From the NCBI GenBank assembly GCA_017994935.1, contig JAGOJU010000005.1, forward strand, positions 1 through 64,000: a stretch of 64,000 bases of DNA, given 5' to 3'. The stretch is from Opitutaceae bacterium. GTDB taxonomy: Bacteria > Verrucomicrobiota > Verrucomicrobiia > Opitutales > Opitutaceae. A program made the position numbers and the translations under genes. Shown here one piece after another: positions 49,640 to 59,063 of this stretch; position 1 is the stretch's first letter; every line of letters begins with the position of its first letter. The notes under the pieces are model-generated. The model ran no database searches, had not been told where the DNA came from, and was given only the letters and a program-made list of their open reading frames with translations.

Positions 49640-50623
49640 CTAGCAGATCAGGGACCGGAAATCACTGAAATCGGCAGTCAGTCCGCCGCGGACACCCTTG
49701 CAGATCACGCTCACGGCATCGTGCGAATGCAGCGACTCCAGATGCGCGCAGGCCACCTGGAAATCGACGATGCGGCGGTCCCGCTGCAGTTCCGCGTAAA
49801 GGAGGCGCGCGGCGTCCTCGACAAACTTCGTGTGCACTCCGTTGAGTTCCGCGAACGCCTGCTCGTCTTCGCGCTTCACCATGACCTGGGTCTCGGTTTT
49901 TAACGCCCTCAGACAATGCGCCTGCAGGTCCTCGATCGTCAGCGTCGACCGTGGCGACAGTTCGACCTTGAGACGGGCCTTCGAGCGCTGGCTGTGGGGA
50001 ATGGCATAGGCCGACCGCACTCCCTGGGCATGCTCCGACAGACCCGCGCTGCACGGACAGGCGCTGGAGTAGACAAAATCAAATTCCACAAACTTCCGAA
50101 ACCGACCGGCGGCATCCACCCGGCCTTCAAACACCACCGGGTAATACTGGTAGCCCTCCAGCCTGCTGCGCAGCGAGGGACGCAGCATCGGATAGGAAAA
50201 CGAAAGCCTCACACGCGCCGCCCTCGAGTTCAGCCTCCTGCGAAACTGCAGCAGCACCTTCCGGAGAATCTCCGGCGCAAAGAGCTCGTTGCTCAATTCG
50301 TAGAACGACCGGAGGATGCGGCTCATGTTGATCCCCTTCCGGTCGGCATCGAGTGATACGGTGCCGGTCACGGATGTCTCCAGCACCACACTCCCACCCG
50401 TCGCGGTTCGATAGCGAAGGGGCAGACGGAAATTCGCGACGCCCACCTGCTGGATCCCGACACGTGCGCCTTGAATCTCCTCCTTCGCCTCCATCATGTC
50501 CGGAAGCGATGCGACGTATGCCTTGCCCGGCGAGAATTTTTCATCGTACCTGTGCCTGCCCACGGGGCCTTCCGTCCTCCGCCTGAGGCGCGAGTCCTTT
50601 AATGTCTTCGACGAAGAGGTCAT
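49640..50623 (-). CDS. folE2: GTP cyclohydrolase FolE2 (type IB)
   Basis: 327 residues. [20 protein letters not shown] is the FolE2 opening motif, [13 protein letters not shown] holds the metal-binding Cys, and [26 protein letters not shown] and [13 protein letters not shown] complete the tunnel fold. It converts GTP to 7,8-dihydroneopterin triphosphate, the first step of folate, queuosine and biopterin synthesis, and FolE2 can work with metals other than zinc. A pterin synthase homologue lies 71 bases upstream on the same strand, so the two likely form an operon. Confidence 0.92.
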   Translation of the reverse strand: MTSSSKTLKDSRLRRRTEGPVGRHRYDEKFSPGKAYVASLPDMMEAKEEIQGARVGIQQVGVANFRLPLRYRTATGGSVVLETSVTGTVSLDADRKGINMSRILRSFYELSNELFAPEILRKVLLQFRRRLNSRAARVRLSFSYPMLRPSLRSRLEGYQYYPVVFEGRVDAAGRFRKFVEFDFVYSSACPCSAGLSEHAQGVRSAYAIPHSQRSKARLKVELSPRSTLTIEDLQAHCLRALKTETQVMVKREDEQAFAELNGVHTKFVEDAARLLYAELQRDRRIVDFQVACAHLESLHSHDAVSVICKGVRGGLTADFSDFRSLIC

Positions 50624-50694
50624 GTTCGTTTTTGGTTTCGATCGGCGCCGGTTGGTGACGATAACAACCGGTGCCGCATTTGCGGCTCGGGATC

Positions 50695-51177
50695 TCAGGG
50701 AGCCGAGTGCCCCCTGTATTCGGCAAAATTGCGCGGTGTTTCGTACAGGCGCACGCAGTACAGTCGTCCCCGCCGAACCAGAGGCTCGATCTGGTTCCAG
50801 AAGGCAATCGCCAGGTTCTCAGTCGAAGGATTGATCCCTTTCAGGAAAGGCACCTGGGTGTTGAGGTTCCGGTGGTCGCAGGGGTCAACAACGGCCTTGT
50901 TCAGGATTGCCTTCAGTTCGGCGAAGTCGATCAGGCAGCCTGACTCGGGATCGGGTTCACCGCAGACCGTTGCCTCCAGCACGTAATTGTGACCGTGGCC
51001 GCCGGCATTGTTGCAGATTCCAAATCTCCTGCGGTTCCATGCATCGGATTTCGCCGGGTTGTGCAGATGATGCGCCGAGTTGAAATGCACCTGCCGGGTC
51101 ACGTAGACAATCCCACGTTGCGATTGGGTGGCTGCGACAACGGCGGATGACGGTTCCTTGCGGCGCGGGCGGGACAT
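50695..51177 (-). CDS. 6-pyruvoyl-tetrahydropterin synthase / QueD-family protein
   Basis: 160 residues. VHFNSAHHL and [13 protein letters not shown] carry the zinc-binding histidines, CNNAGG holds the catalytic Cys, DHRNLN the catalytic His, and [17 protein letters not shown] the pterin-anchoring Glu region. The reaction uses dihydroneopterin triphosphate, the FolE2 product; whether it makes 6-carboxy- or 6-pyruvoyl-tetrahydropterin cannot be told from the motif. Adjacent folE2 supports a joint pathway. No queC or queE is present in the window. Confidence 0.88.
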   Translation of the reverse strand: MSRPRRKEPSSAVVAATQSQRGIVYVTRQVHFNSAHHLHNPAKSDAWNRRRFGICNNAGGHGHNYVLEATVCGEPDPESGCLIDFAELKAILNKAVVDPCDHRNLNTQVPFLKGINPSTENLAIAFWNQIEPLVRRGRLYCVRLYETPRNFAEYRGHSAP

Positions 51178-51253
51178 GGAGGATCATTTCATAGGAGCCA
51201 CGCAGGAAGGTCAAACCCACACGCCGTTCGCGTGGCCCGCCGCGCCTTGCCGC

Positions 51254-52810
51254 TCACGCCTGTCGTGCAACGTCCAGCCGCGCCTGCACCGTTCGCCGGT
51301 CCAGGTTCAAGCGCCGGGCCGCGGTCTCGACCGTGCCGCTCTGCCCATGGACATGACGGATGTACCTCCGCAGCACCTCTTCGGCAGTGAGTGTCCCTGG
51401 TTCGAGCAGTGCATTCCAGTCGCTATCCGGAGCGGAACGAACCAGCGCCGCTGCCCGGTACTCCCCACGAAGCACCAGGCTTCGCACGCATTGCTCGAGT
51501 TCGCGGAAGTTTCCAGGCCAGGAATAGTCGTCCCCCAGCACACGCCGGATCCAGCCAGCCGCCTCCCGCGTGAATCTGTCGGTTTCCTCCGGATCCAGCA
51601 TGCGACCCGCGATGTGCCGGAGGAGCGTCTCCAGATCCTCCGGTGAGTCGTTCAACTGTTCGCGCAGGGAGGGCGTCACCAGTTGATCGGAGCAGAGCCG
51701 ATAGTAGAAATCCTCGCGAAACCGCCCGGCGCGGATCTCATCCGGCAGCGTGCGGTTGGTTGCAGCCACGATCTTTCCTTCAAAGCGGCGTGTCTCGGTG
51801 CTGCCGAGCGGCTGGAATTCACGCGACTGCAGCACGCGCAACAGCTTCACCTGGATGCCGGTATCGACATCCCCAATCTCGTCGAGAAACACGGCACCTG
51901 TCGGGGGACACTCTTCCATCCACCCGGCGCGATCGCTCAGCGCGCCCGTGAAGGCGCCGCGCTTGTGGCCGAACAGCTCCGACTCGATCAGCGTCGGCGA
52001 GAGGGCGGCCAGGTTCAGCGCATAAAATCCGAGGGAAAAGTCCCGCGCAAAACGTCCCGCCTTCGCCTCAAACGCGATATAGCGTGACCGGGCGAGCGCG
52101 CGGGCCACCAGCTCCTTGCCCGTGCCCGAGGGTCCAGTGATCAGCGTGGAAAAATCTCCCATTCGCGCGAACAATCCCCGCCGGTAGCGATGCAGGTCGT
52201 GCGTGAAGATGGATTGCCACAGCTGCGCACGGAGGCGCGCCATGGGTGCGGAGCCTCCGACGAGCGAGTTGAAGATCGCGTGAAAGGCACGTCGGATCTG
52301 GAAGGCACATGCAAACAAATGGGCGGGTTCCCAGGCGGGTGAGGGATCAAGATGCGGGACGTCGAGAAACCGCAGCACGTCGGACTTGAATGCCTGAAAA
52401 AAATCGACACGCCCACCACCACCCCGGCCTTCCAGGGAAGCCTTGATGACGCCATCAAAGCGGCTGGCGTAAGTCTGATACAGCCAGTATCCCAACAGCT
52501 CCTCGTAGCAGGCACGCTCGGCAGCCGTCGCCCTGCCTGCCCGCCGCCACATCTCGCGAAGGCGCGTCACCATTTCTTCGCATCGCGCTGCAATCGCCGC
52601 GACATTCGGATGAGGATCATCCGATGGGGGACGCGTGTTCCACTCCGCACCATCCTCCTGAAACGCCCGCCCCAGAGCCGCGCGTTCCGCCGCGATGCGC
52701 TCCGACAAGAACGGATTCGCGGCGTTCACCCGCTGGATGGCAACGGCGAAGGCCAGATCATCCCCCGTCAGCAGAGCCCGGTTCGAGGACTTCGTGGAAA
52801 CGGATTTCAC
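51254..52810 (-). CDS. Sigma-54-dependent activator with novel N-terminal domain
   Basis: 518 residues. A helical N-terminal domain of about 220 residues, without response-regulator, GAF or PAS motifs, precedes the AAA+ core. The core shows Walker A GPSGTGKE, the sigma-54 loop KRGAFTGALSDRAG, Walker B GAVFLDEIGD and the sensor FREDFYYRL. The C-terminus (GTVETAARRLNLDRRTVQAR) is a Fis-type helix-turn-helix. It should activate a sigma-54 promoter in response to a signal read by the unknown N-terminus. It is divergent from the VIT/VWA gene, its most likely target. Confidence 0.88.
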   Translation of the reverse strand: MKSVSTKSSNRALLTGDDLAFAVAIQRVNAANPFLSERIAAERAALGRAFQEDGAEWNTRPPSDDPHPNVAAIAARCEEMVTRLREMWRRAGRATAAERACYEELLGYWLYQTYASRFDGVIKASLEGRGGGGRVDFFQAFKSDVLRFLDVPHLDPSPAWEPAHLFACAFQIRRAFHAIFNSLVGGSAPMARLRAQLWQSIFTHDLHRYRRGLFARMGDFSTLITGPSGTGKELVARALARSRYIAFEAKAGRFARDFSLGFYALNLAALSPTLIESELFGHKRGAFTGALSDRAGWMEECPPTGAVFLDEIGDVDTGIQVKLLRVLQSREFQPLGSTETRRFEGKIVAATNRTLPDEIRAGRFREDFYYRLCSDQLVTPSLREQLNDSPEDLETLLRHIAGRMLDPEETDRFTREAAGWIRRVLGDDYSWPGNFRELEQCVRSLVLRGEYRAAALVRSAPDSDWNALLEPGTLTAEEVLRRYIRHVHGQSGTVETAARRLNLDRRTVQARLDVARQA

Positions 52811-52996
52811 GGGAATTCGGTGTTCAGTCGTAAACAGAATCTCCAGGAATATCTACAGTTTTTGTTACGCGATTGACATTTTATGTATGTTACCCGCATG
52901 GCAGCACAGGAAGGTAAATCGCGTAATCATCTATCCATACGCGTTTTGTGCGTCTGCCATCCAGCCTGGCATTCCGTGAGCAATGCGGGAATGTGC

Positions 52997-55012
52997 ATGA
53001 AAACCCGTACCCAATATACCTTGGCGGCCGTTCTGTTTTTCGGAGGAGTGTTCTCCGCGATTGCGGGCGGAACGCTCACTCCCGTCGGCAGCTCTCAGAA
53101 GTCCATCCAGATCCGCGACCACCAGGTCAATGTGGTGCTCAACAACGGATTTGCCCAAACGGAGGTGATCCAGACCTTCTTCAACCCCAATCCGCAAGAC
53201 CTCGAAGCGATCTATGCTTTTCCCGTTCCCCGCAGTGCGAGTCTGTCCGAAGTGACCCTCACGACGGGTGAAAAGACGCTCGAGGGCGAAGTCCTTCCCA
53301 AAAAGGAGGCCGAGACCATCCATGAGGAGGAAAAGAAGGCGGGCAACGACACCGGCATCGCCTCAAAAAACAGCTATCAGACGTTCGAGTTCCGCGTGTC
53401 ACCGGTGCACGCAAACAGCGAAGTGAAGCTCCGCTTCGTCTACTACCAGCCGCTCGAAATCGACACCGGCGTCGGGCGCTACGTCTACCCGCTTGAAGAG
53501 GGTGGAACCGACGATGTCGCCAAGAGCTTCTGGACAACGAATTCCCAGGTGGAGGGACAATTCTCCATCAACCTCGTCTTGAAGTCAGCGGTGCCAGTGA
53601 CGGATGTCCGCTCGCCCGGTTTCGAAGGCGCCGCAAACATCCAGCGGAAGAGCGAAGGCAACTACACGCTTACCCTCGACCGGCCGGGAGCGAAGCTCGA
53701 TCGCGACTTCGTCTTCTACTATCGCCTCGCGGAGAATCTGCCCGGCCGCGTGGAGATCATTCCCTACCGCGCCGATCCCGCAAAGCCCGGCACGTTCATG
53801 ATGGTTGTGACCCCGGGCCTGGACTTGAAGCCGCTGAACCGGGGCGCCGACTATGTCTACGTCCTGGACGTGTCCGGTTCGATGCAGGGCAAGATCCACA
53901 CCCTTGCCAATGGCGTCTGCAAAGCCCTGGGCACCATGCAGGCGGCCGACCGTTTCAGGATCGTGACCTTCAATTCCACTGCCTCGGAACTGATCCCCTG
54001 GACCGCTGCCACGACCGAAAACGTGCAAACGGCCATCGAAAGAATCAAGAGCCTGAGGACCACCGGCGGCACCAACCTCTACAGCGGCCTCGCCCTGGCG
54101 CTCAAGGAAATCGACGCGGACCGTGCGACGAGTCTTGTCCTGGTGACCGATGGAGTCGCCAATCAAGGCATCGTTCAGCCCGCGAAGTTTCATCATCTCC
54201 TCAAGGAAGCCGACCTGCGCGTCTTCGGGTTCCTGATGGGCAACAGTTCCAACTGGCCCCTGATGCGCACCATCGCCGACGCCACCGGAGGATTCTATTC
54301 CGCCGTAAGCAACGACGACGACATCGTCGGTCAGATCATGCTCGCAAAATCAAAAATCGCATTCGAATCGATGCATGATGCCTCCTTCCGCTTCAACGGT
54401 GCGCGGGTGTTCGACACCACCGGGGACAACCCGAAAAAGATCTATCGCGGGCAGCAACTGGTGCTTTTCGGGCGCTACGAAGGCGCGGGCAAGGCCAGCG
54501 TCACGCTCAAGGCAACGCTCACCGGCGAAGACAAGACCTACAGCACCACCTTCGATTTCCCCGAGACGGATACCGGCAATCCCGAGATCGAGCGCCTGTG
54601 GGCGATGGCGCAGATCGAACAGATTGAACTGCAGGAATCGATTGGTGCCACACCTGCGGATGAGGCCGGTGACGCCATCCAGGCACTCGGAGTTGCCTAC
54701 CAGATTGTCACCGACCAGACGACAATGCTGCTGCTCGACGACGACACCTTCGCAAAACGGGGAATTTCGCGCAACAACCGGCAAAGGACCGCGCTGGAGC
54801 GCCAGGCCCAAAGCGTACGCGCACAGGAGGCTCCGCGTTCCTATCGCGTCGACGCCGCGCAACCGGCATTCGCTTCGCCGGCTCCGCATATCAGCCAGAA
54901 CGGAGGCGGCGCAGGTGGCGGGGCGCTCGATCCCAGCCTCGCCAACCTCGCTCTTTTGAGCCTGTTGATCGCCGCCGCATACTATTCCCGCCGGCACCTC
55001 CGCACCCGATAG
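52997..55012 (+). CDS. VIT/von Willebrand A domain surface protein with GlyGly-CTERM-like tail
   Basis: 671 residues from ATG 52997; MKTRTQYTLAAVLFFGGVFS plus AIAGG is the signal. The VIT domain (about 30-150) includes VVLNNGFAQTEVIQTFFNPN and LEAIYAFPVPRSASLSEV. The VWA domain has a complete MIDAS: VLDVSGSMQG, the TGGTNLYSG threonine, and LVTDGVANQG. The C-terminus is a Gly-rich NGGGAGGGALDPS, a membrane helix LANLALLSLLIAAAYYS and RRHLRTR, the tripartite form of GlyGly-CTERM sorting tails. The next gene, one base after the stop, is a rhombosortase-like protease. Proteobacterial VIT/VWA proteins are likewise paired with dedicated sorting enzymes. Confidence 0.88.
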   Translation: MKTRTQYTLAAVLFFGGVFSAIAGGTLTPVGSSQKSIQIRDHQVNVVLNNGFAQTEVIQTFFNPNPQDLEAIYAFPVPRSASLSEVTLTTGEKTLEGEVLPKKEAETIHEEEKKAGNDTGIASKNSYQTFEFRVSPVHANSEVKLRFVYYQPLEIDTGVGRYVYPLEEGGTDDVAKSFWTTNSQVEGQFSINLVLKSAVPVTDVRSPGFEGAANIQRKSEGNYTLTLDRPGAKLDRDFVFYYRLAENLPGRVEIIPYRADPAKPGTFMMVVTPGLDLKPLNRGADYVYVLDVSGSMQGKIHTLANGVCKALGTMQAADRFRIVTFNSTASELIPWTAATTENVQTAIERIKSLRTTGGTNLYSGLALALKEIDADRATSLVLVTDGVANQGIVQPAKFHHLLKEADLRVFGFLMGNSSNWPLMRTIADATGGFYSAVSNDDDIVGQIMLAKSKIAFESMHDASFRFNGARVFDTTGDNPKKIYRGQQLVLFGRYEGAGKASVTLKATLTGEDKTYSTTFDFPETDTGNPEIERLWAMAQIEQIELQESIGATPADEAGDAIQALGVAYQIVTDQTTMLLLDDDTFAKRGISRNNRQRTALERQAQSVRAQEAPRSYRVDAAQPAFASPAPHISQNGGGAGGGALDPSLANLALLSLLIAAAYYSRRHLRTR

Positions 55013-55013
55013 G

Positions 55014-55841
55014 ATGAAACACGTGCCCGTCATCACGCTGATGCTCGCAGGAGTTGCGGTGCTCGCCGCGCTATTTCCGCACTCGGGCGGGTCGCTCGAG
55101 TGGAGCAGACAGGCAACCGGCGCGTCGCACGCCTGGCGCATGGTGACGGGACACTTCGTCCATTTCGGCTGGTCGCACCTGATCTGGGACGCAACTGCCT
55201 TCATCCTCCTGGGAAGCATGGCGGAATCGCTATTTTGTTCGAACGAAACCGACGCCCTGACCAAACGAACCTCGACGCCCCGAGTCGAAATCAGCGCTGC
55301 CCGGAAATCGCATGGCAAACCTGGCCCCAACCGTTCGCAACTCGGGCGAAGTTCATGCTTCGTGGCCTTCATCGCGGGTGTCGCGCTGTGTCTGTCGATG
55401 GCCGTGCTCTGGCTGCAGCCGCACCTCGCGAGCTACCGCGGGCTTTCCGGAATCGACTCCGCACTCTTCGGATTCATTGCGCAGCGTTTGATCAAGCATG
55501 GCCGGAGCCGGCCGAACGGGCCATTGATTGGGCTCGGCAGCCTGCTGCTGATCGCGTTCCTCGCGAAGTGCGGCTACGAACTCGCCACGCGGCAACTGAC
55601 CTTCGCAAGAGCGGATGCAACATTGCCATTCGAACCCGTCCCACTCGTGCACGGTTTGGGACTGCTCCTCGGCATGGGCTTTGGGCTGATCACCGCACCA
55701 CGAGATCAAGACAACTCCGTGACCGGGCTTGGACTCTCAAAGGACAACACATCCAGCTCCGAACAGGCAGATGCACATGACGCCAAATTTCCGATGATCA
55801 CAAACCTGACGATCAATCCACCCAAAGGCCGATCGACGTAG
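55014..55841 (+). CDS. Rhombosortase-like rhomboid protease
   Basis: 275 residues. Several membrane helices; ASHAWRMVTGHFVHFGWSHL and IWDATAF is the first conserved segment with the His cluster. YRGLSGIDSALFG contains the GLSG serine (S145), and VPLVHGLGLLLG the catalytic His (H213). This is the rhombosortase pattern, which cleaves GlyGly-CTERM tails, rather than that of general GlpG rhomboids. A charged 37-residue loop (about 76-112) is inserted after helix 2, and the soluble tail after about residue 228 is unusual. It begins one base after the VIT/VWA stop, making a substrate/protease pair. Confidence 0.8.
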   Translation: MKHVPVITLMLAGVAVLAALFPHSGGSLEWSRQATGASHAWRMVTGHFVHFGWSHLIWDATAFILLGSMAESLFCSNETDALTKRTSTPRVEISAARKSHGKPGPNRSQLGRSSCFVAFIAGVALCLSMAVLWLQPHLASYRGLSGIDSALFGFIAQRLIKHGRSRPNGPLIGLGSLLLIAFLAKCGYELATRQLTFARADATLPFEPVPLVHGLGLLLGMGFGLITAPRDQDNSVTGLGLSKDNTSSSEQADAHDAKFPMITNLTINPPKGRST

Positions 55842-55898
55842 AGCCGGAAATCTGCAGATCCCATCCTCCAAGCTCCATCCATATCACCCTCTCAATCC

Positions 55899-55918
55899 GG
55901 TCACGACGAAGCGTGACC
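55899..55918. repeat. REP family 2 palindrome
   Basis: GGTCACGACGAAGCGTGACC, identical to 49466-49485. Confidence 0.85.
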
Positions 55919-56158
55919 CTCCCAGGTACTCGATTCTCCGTACCCTTCCCACCTCCTCCCTCCTGCCTCCTCTCCTCTCCGAGCCAAGAATCAAGAACTG
56001 ACGTCGTGAGCCTGCCCCTCGATCGAACCGTTGTCCGAACACAAATTGCCAATGTTCCCCAGGTCGAACCACCGCACCGAACGCAAAATTCGTATTCGAT
56101 CCGAAGATTCCAGTCCAAGCGCCGCACAACCGATTGACATTATTCCCACCTTGGGAGT

Positions 56159-56176
56159 GGCACGCTCCGTCGTGCC
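56159..56176. repeat. REP family 2 palindrome, opposite orientation
   Basis: GGCACGCTCCGTCGTGCC; the loop is the complement of that at 56288, so this copy is inverted. Confidence 0.8.
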
Positions 56177-56287
56177 CGGGATCGCCCAACGCAATCCCAA
56201 CGCCAGCCCTTTCGCCATTCCATCGTGATCGTATTCCATTGCGGCAATGACGATGCCTCACCTCCTGACCTCAGCTCGAATCAAACC

Positions 56288-56307
56288 GGGCACGACGGAG
56301 CGTGCCC
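56288..56307. repeat. REP family 2 palindrome
   Basis: GGGCACGACGGAGCGTGCCC with seven-base arms. Confidence 0.85.
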
Positions 56308-56655
56308 CTCCCAGGGGCGATTGCGATGTCAATCGCCAGTTCGGATGAGATGCCAATCGGCTGTCTGCGAATTGGATTGGGTCTTCGAACTGGTTATCCG
56401 CGGAATTCGCCGATGGACGCAGATTGAAATCGGAAGTGCTGATTCCGCGGTGGAAGAAGAGGTTGGATCGCTTTCAGTGAGCCATGCCGCAGCCGGGGCG
56501 ATTGACTGCGGAGGGGTCGATTCCCATCCGCCGAGAGCGTGTTGCCTGGATGCTCACCACGCCCCCGCCCCGGGGCATTGCGCAAAAATGGGGGCGGGGG
56601 CGAGTTCGCGCTTGCGCGATTCGCGGCGCGCCCGTTCAACCCGTCTGTCCGTTCC

Positions 56656-57447
56656 ATGAAGCTTCGTATCCTCGCCAGCGGCAGTTCCGGCAACTGCGCC
56701 CTCCTGCAGACTGAACAGGCCCGGGTGCTCATCGACGCCGGCTACTCCGCCCGCCGGATCCGCGCACTCCTCGCAGAGGCCGGGGAACGGCTGGAGGCCA
56801 TCGACGCGGTGTTCGTCACCCATGACCACAGCGATCACACCCTGGGACTCTCCGGACTTGCGAGGCTTCCCGAACTGAAGGTCTTTGCCAACGCCGCCAC
56901 CATGCGTGCCGTGCAGGCGACCCTCGACCGCCAGCCGCGCTGGCAGATTTTTGAAACCGGTTCCCGCTTCCGTTTTCTCGACCTTGAGGTGGACACGTTT
57001 TCCGTGCCTCACGACGCCCACGACCCAGTTGGTTTCCGTTTCTCCACAGGCTTCGCCGACGATCTTTTCCATCCAAGGAAATCGCTCGCATGGCTCACCG
57101 ACCTCGGCCACGTGCCCCAGCACGTCCGCGAGCGACTGAACGACTGCGACTCTCTCGTTGTCGAATCGAACCACTGTCCCGCCCTTCTCAAGGCCTGCGT
57201 GACACGCCCGTGGTCGACCAAGCAGCGCATCAGCGGCCGCCACGGGCATCTCTCCAATGAGAGCGTGCTCGAATTGCTCTCCGGTTTCACCCGCCCGCGA
57301 TGGAGGCATGTCTTTCTCACCCACCTCTCGCGCGACTGCAACAGCCTCGATGCGGTTGAAGCCATGCTGTCCTCCCTGCGCACCCGCCTGACGTGCGACT
57401 TCAATGTCGTCGCTCCAGGCGGCGGCACTTCCACCGTCGAGTGGTAA
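56656..57447 (+). CDS. Metallo-beta-lactamase-fold hydrolase, WalJ/YycJ-like
   Basis: 263 residues from ATG 56656 (MKLRILASGSSGNCALLQTE). VFVTHDHSDHTLG is the HxHxDH zinc motif, VPHDAHDPVGF and LTDLGHVPQHV follow, LVVESNHCPALL and HVFLTHLSRDCN complete the site. The N-terminal SGSSGN motif and length fit the WalJ/YycJ branch, proposed exonucleases or phosphodiesterases linked to DNA repair and cell division. It is cytoplasmic. A further upstream in-frame start lies in a GC-rich stretch and is unlikely. Confidence 0.88.
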   Translation: MKLRILASGSSGNCALLQTEQARVLIDAGYSARRIRALLAEAGERLEAIDAVFVTHDHSDHTLGLSGLARLPELKVFANAATMRAVQATLDRQPRWQIFETGSRFRFLDLEVDTFSVPHDAHDPVGFRFSTGFADDLFHPRKSLAWLTDLGHVPQHVRERLNDCDSLVVESNHCPALLKACVTRPWSTKQRISGRHGHLSNESVLELLSGFTRPRWRHVFLTHLSRDCNSLDAVEAMLSSLRTRLTCDFNVVAPGGGTSTVEW

Positions 57448-57473
57448 CCGCCTCACAGGGTTACAACTGCCCG

Positions 57474-57492
57474 GGCATGACAGATTCATGCC
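57474..57492. terminator. Hairpin GGCATGA/TCATGCC between hydrolase and pyk genes
   Basis: Seven-pair stem, loop CAGAT, no T run. It may be a weak terminator or part of the pyk leader. Confidence 0.35.
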
Positions 57493-57538
57493 GGCACCGC
57501 TTGCCCCCCGAGGGCAATCCCTGCAGGATTCCTCACCC

Positions 57539-58987
57539 ATGAGTTCCTCCCGACCCATTGCAGCGTTCCGCCGCACCAAGATCATCGTAACCCTCGGACC
57601 GGCCACAGAAAGTGAGGCGATGCTCGAAACGCTCCTCCGGGGCGGGGCGGACATCGTCCGCCTGAACATGGCCCATGCCACGCATGAGTGGACACGCACG
57701 ACGATCCGGCGCATCCGCGAGGTCTGCAAACGCGTCGAGCGGGAAGTCGCAATCATGATGGACATCAAGGGGCCTGAGATACGCACCGGGGACCTCGATC
57801 ATCCGATTGAATTGAAGGCGGGCGAGGTGTTCGATTTCACCGTCAAGCCAGGCGCCAGGGCGGGCGAACCGAATCTCGAGGAGGTTCGGTCCGTCGATGT
57901 CAATTACAAGGGCCTGATCAAGGACATCGCGGTGGGCGACACCGTTCTTGTCGACAACGGCCTGATTCAGCTCGAGGTCCTTGAAAAACGGGAGGCAAAA
58001 ATCCGGTGCCGCGTGCTCGTGCCGGGAGAGTTGAAGTCGCGCCGTCACATCAATCTCCCCGGCGTCACCGTGAACCTGCCTGCGTTCACCGAGAAGGACC
58101 GCAAGGACACGCTGGTCGGCATCGAGGAGGGCGTCGACTTCATCGCCCTCTCGTTTGTGCGGAAGGCGGATGACGTGGAGACGCTCCGCGAGTTTCTCCG
58201 CGGACACAATTCCTCCGCACAAATCATCGCCAAGATCGAGGACCAGTCGGCGGTCGCCAACCTCGAAGAGATCGTGCGTGCGTGTGATGCCCTCATGATC
58301 GCGCGCGGCGATCTCGGCATCGAGTGCCCACTTGAGGAACTGCCCATCATTCAACGACGCGCCGGCGAAATCTGCTTCAACTACGGACGCCCCGTGATCG
58401 TCGCCACCCACATGCTGGAATCGATGATCGCCAATCCCGTCCCCACGCGTGCGGAAATCACCGACGTTGCCAACGCCGTCTTCGAAAGGGCCGACTGCGT
58501 GATGCTCTCGGGTGAGACGACCGTCGGAAAATTCCCGGCGGAATGCGTCGAAGTGCTCAACCGCATCGCCATCCGCATCGAGGGCCTTCCTTCGGGTGTG
58601 TTCCTGGAGCCAAGTCACGTGGACGGCGACAAGGTCAAGCTCCTCCAGTCGGCAGTGACGCTCGCCAATGAGCTCGACGACTGCGCGATCCTCACCTTCA
58701 CCCGCCGCGGATTCATGGCGGCGGGGCTCGCCGCCATGCGACCGCACCTGGCACCGATCTTCGCCTTCACGCCATCGATCCAGACGCTGCGCCAGCTGCG
58801 GATCCTCCGTGGTGTGGAGCCCTTCTTTTTGGAGCTCGATTCCGATCCCGATCTGACCATCTCCCGCGCCATCGGCTTCCTGCAACGTGAAGGACGGATC
58901 AAGAACGGGGACAAGCTCGTGATCGCCACCGACATCCTCTCGGCAAACAGGCTCGTCGACAGCGTGCAGTTGCGAACCGTGAAATAG
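57539..58987 (+). CDS. pyk: Pyruvate kinase
   Basis: 482 residues from ATG 57539. FRRTKIIVTLGPATESEAML is the standard start, MMDIKGPEIRTGDL the domain A entry to the B domain, IIAKIEDQSAVANLEEI holds the catalytic Lys and metal Glu, and MIARGDLGIE and ATHMLESMIANPVPTRAEIT DVANAV the remaining active site. The C domain (SAVTLANELDDCAILTFTRR) is complete. It transfers phosphate from phosphoenolpyruvate to ADP at the end of glycolysis. Length matches the family. An upstream in-frame extension into the previous gene is not needed. Confidence 0.95.
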   Translation: MSSSRPIAAFRRTKIIVTLGPATESEAMLETLLRGGADIVRLNMAHATHEWTRTTIRRIREVCKRVEREVAIMMDIKGPEIRTGDLDHPIELKAGEVFDFTVKPGARAGEPNLEEVRSVDVNYKGLIKDIAVGDTVLVDNGLIQLEVLEKREAKIRCRVLVPGELKSRRHINLPGVTVNLPAFTEKDRKDTLVGIEEGVDFIALSFVRKADDVETLREFLRGHNSSAQIIAKIEDQSAVANLEEIVRACDALMIARGDLGIECPLEELPIIQRRAGEICFNYGRPVIVATHMLESMIANPVPTRAEITDVANAVFERADCVMLSGETTVGKFPAECVEVLNRIAIRIEGLPSGVFLEPSHVDGDKVKLLQSAVTLANELDDCAILTFTRRGFMAAGLAAMRPHLAPIFAFTPSIQTLRQLRILRGVEPFFLELDSDPDLTISRAIGFLQREGRIKNGDKLVIATDILSANRLVDSVQLRTVK

Positions 58988-59063
58988 TCGCACCTGCCGG
59001 AAGGCATCCGACCCAAAGTGGGCTTTGACGCGCCTCCCCGCGTCCTTTTTCTTCGGGGCAACC

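Larger units (their letters stand above)
55842..56655. other. 814-bp gap with three REP family 2 palindromes
   Basis: No supported gene. Holds palindromes at 55899-55918 (GGTCACGACGAAGCGTGACC), 56159-56176 (GGCACG-CTCCGT-CGTGCC) and 56288-56307 (GGGCACGACGGAGCGTGCCC). Confidence 0.6.

Noticed and set aside
52966..52983. Possible sigma-54 promoter TGGCAT-N5-GAGCA before the VIT/VWA gene
   Set aside because: GG-N10-GC spacing is right but the -12 box is poor, and the resulting start would lie about four bases before the ATG; not strong enough to list.
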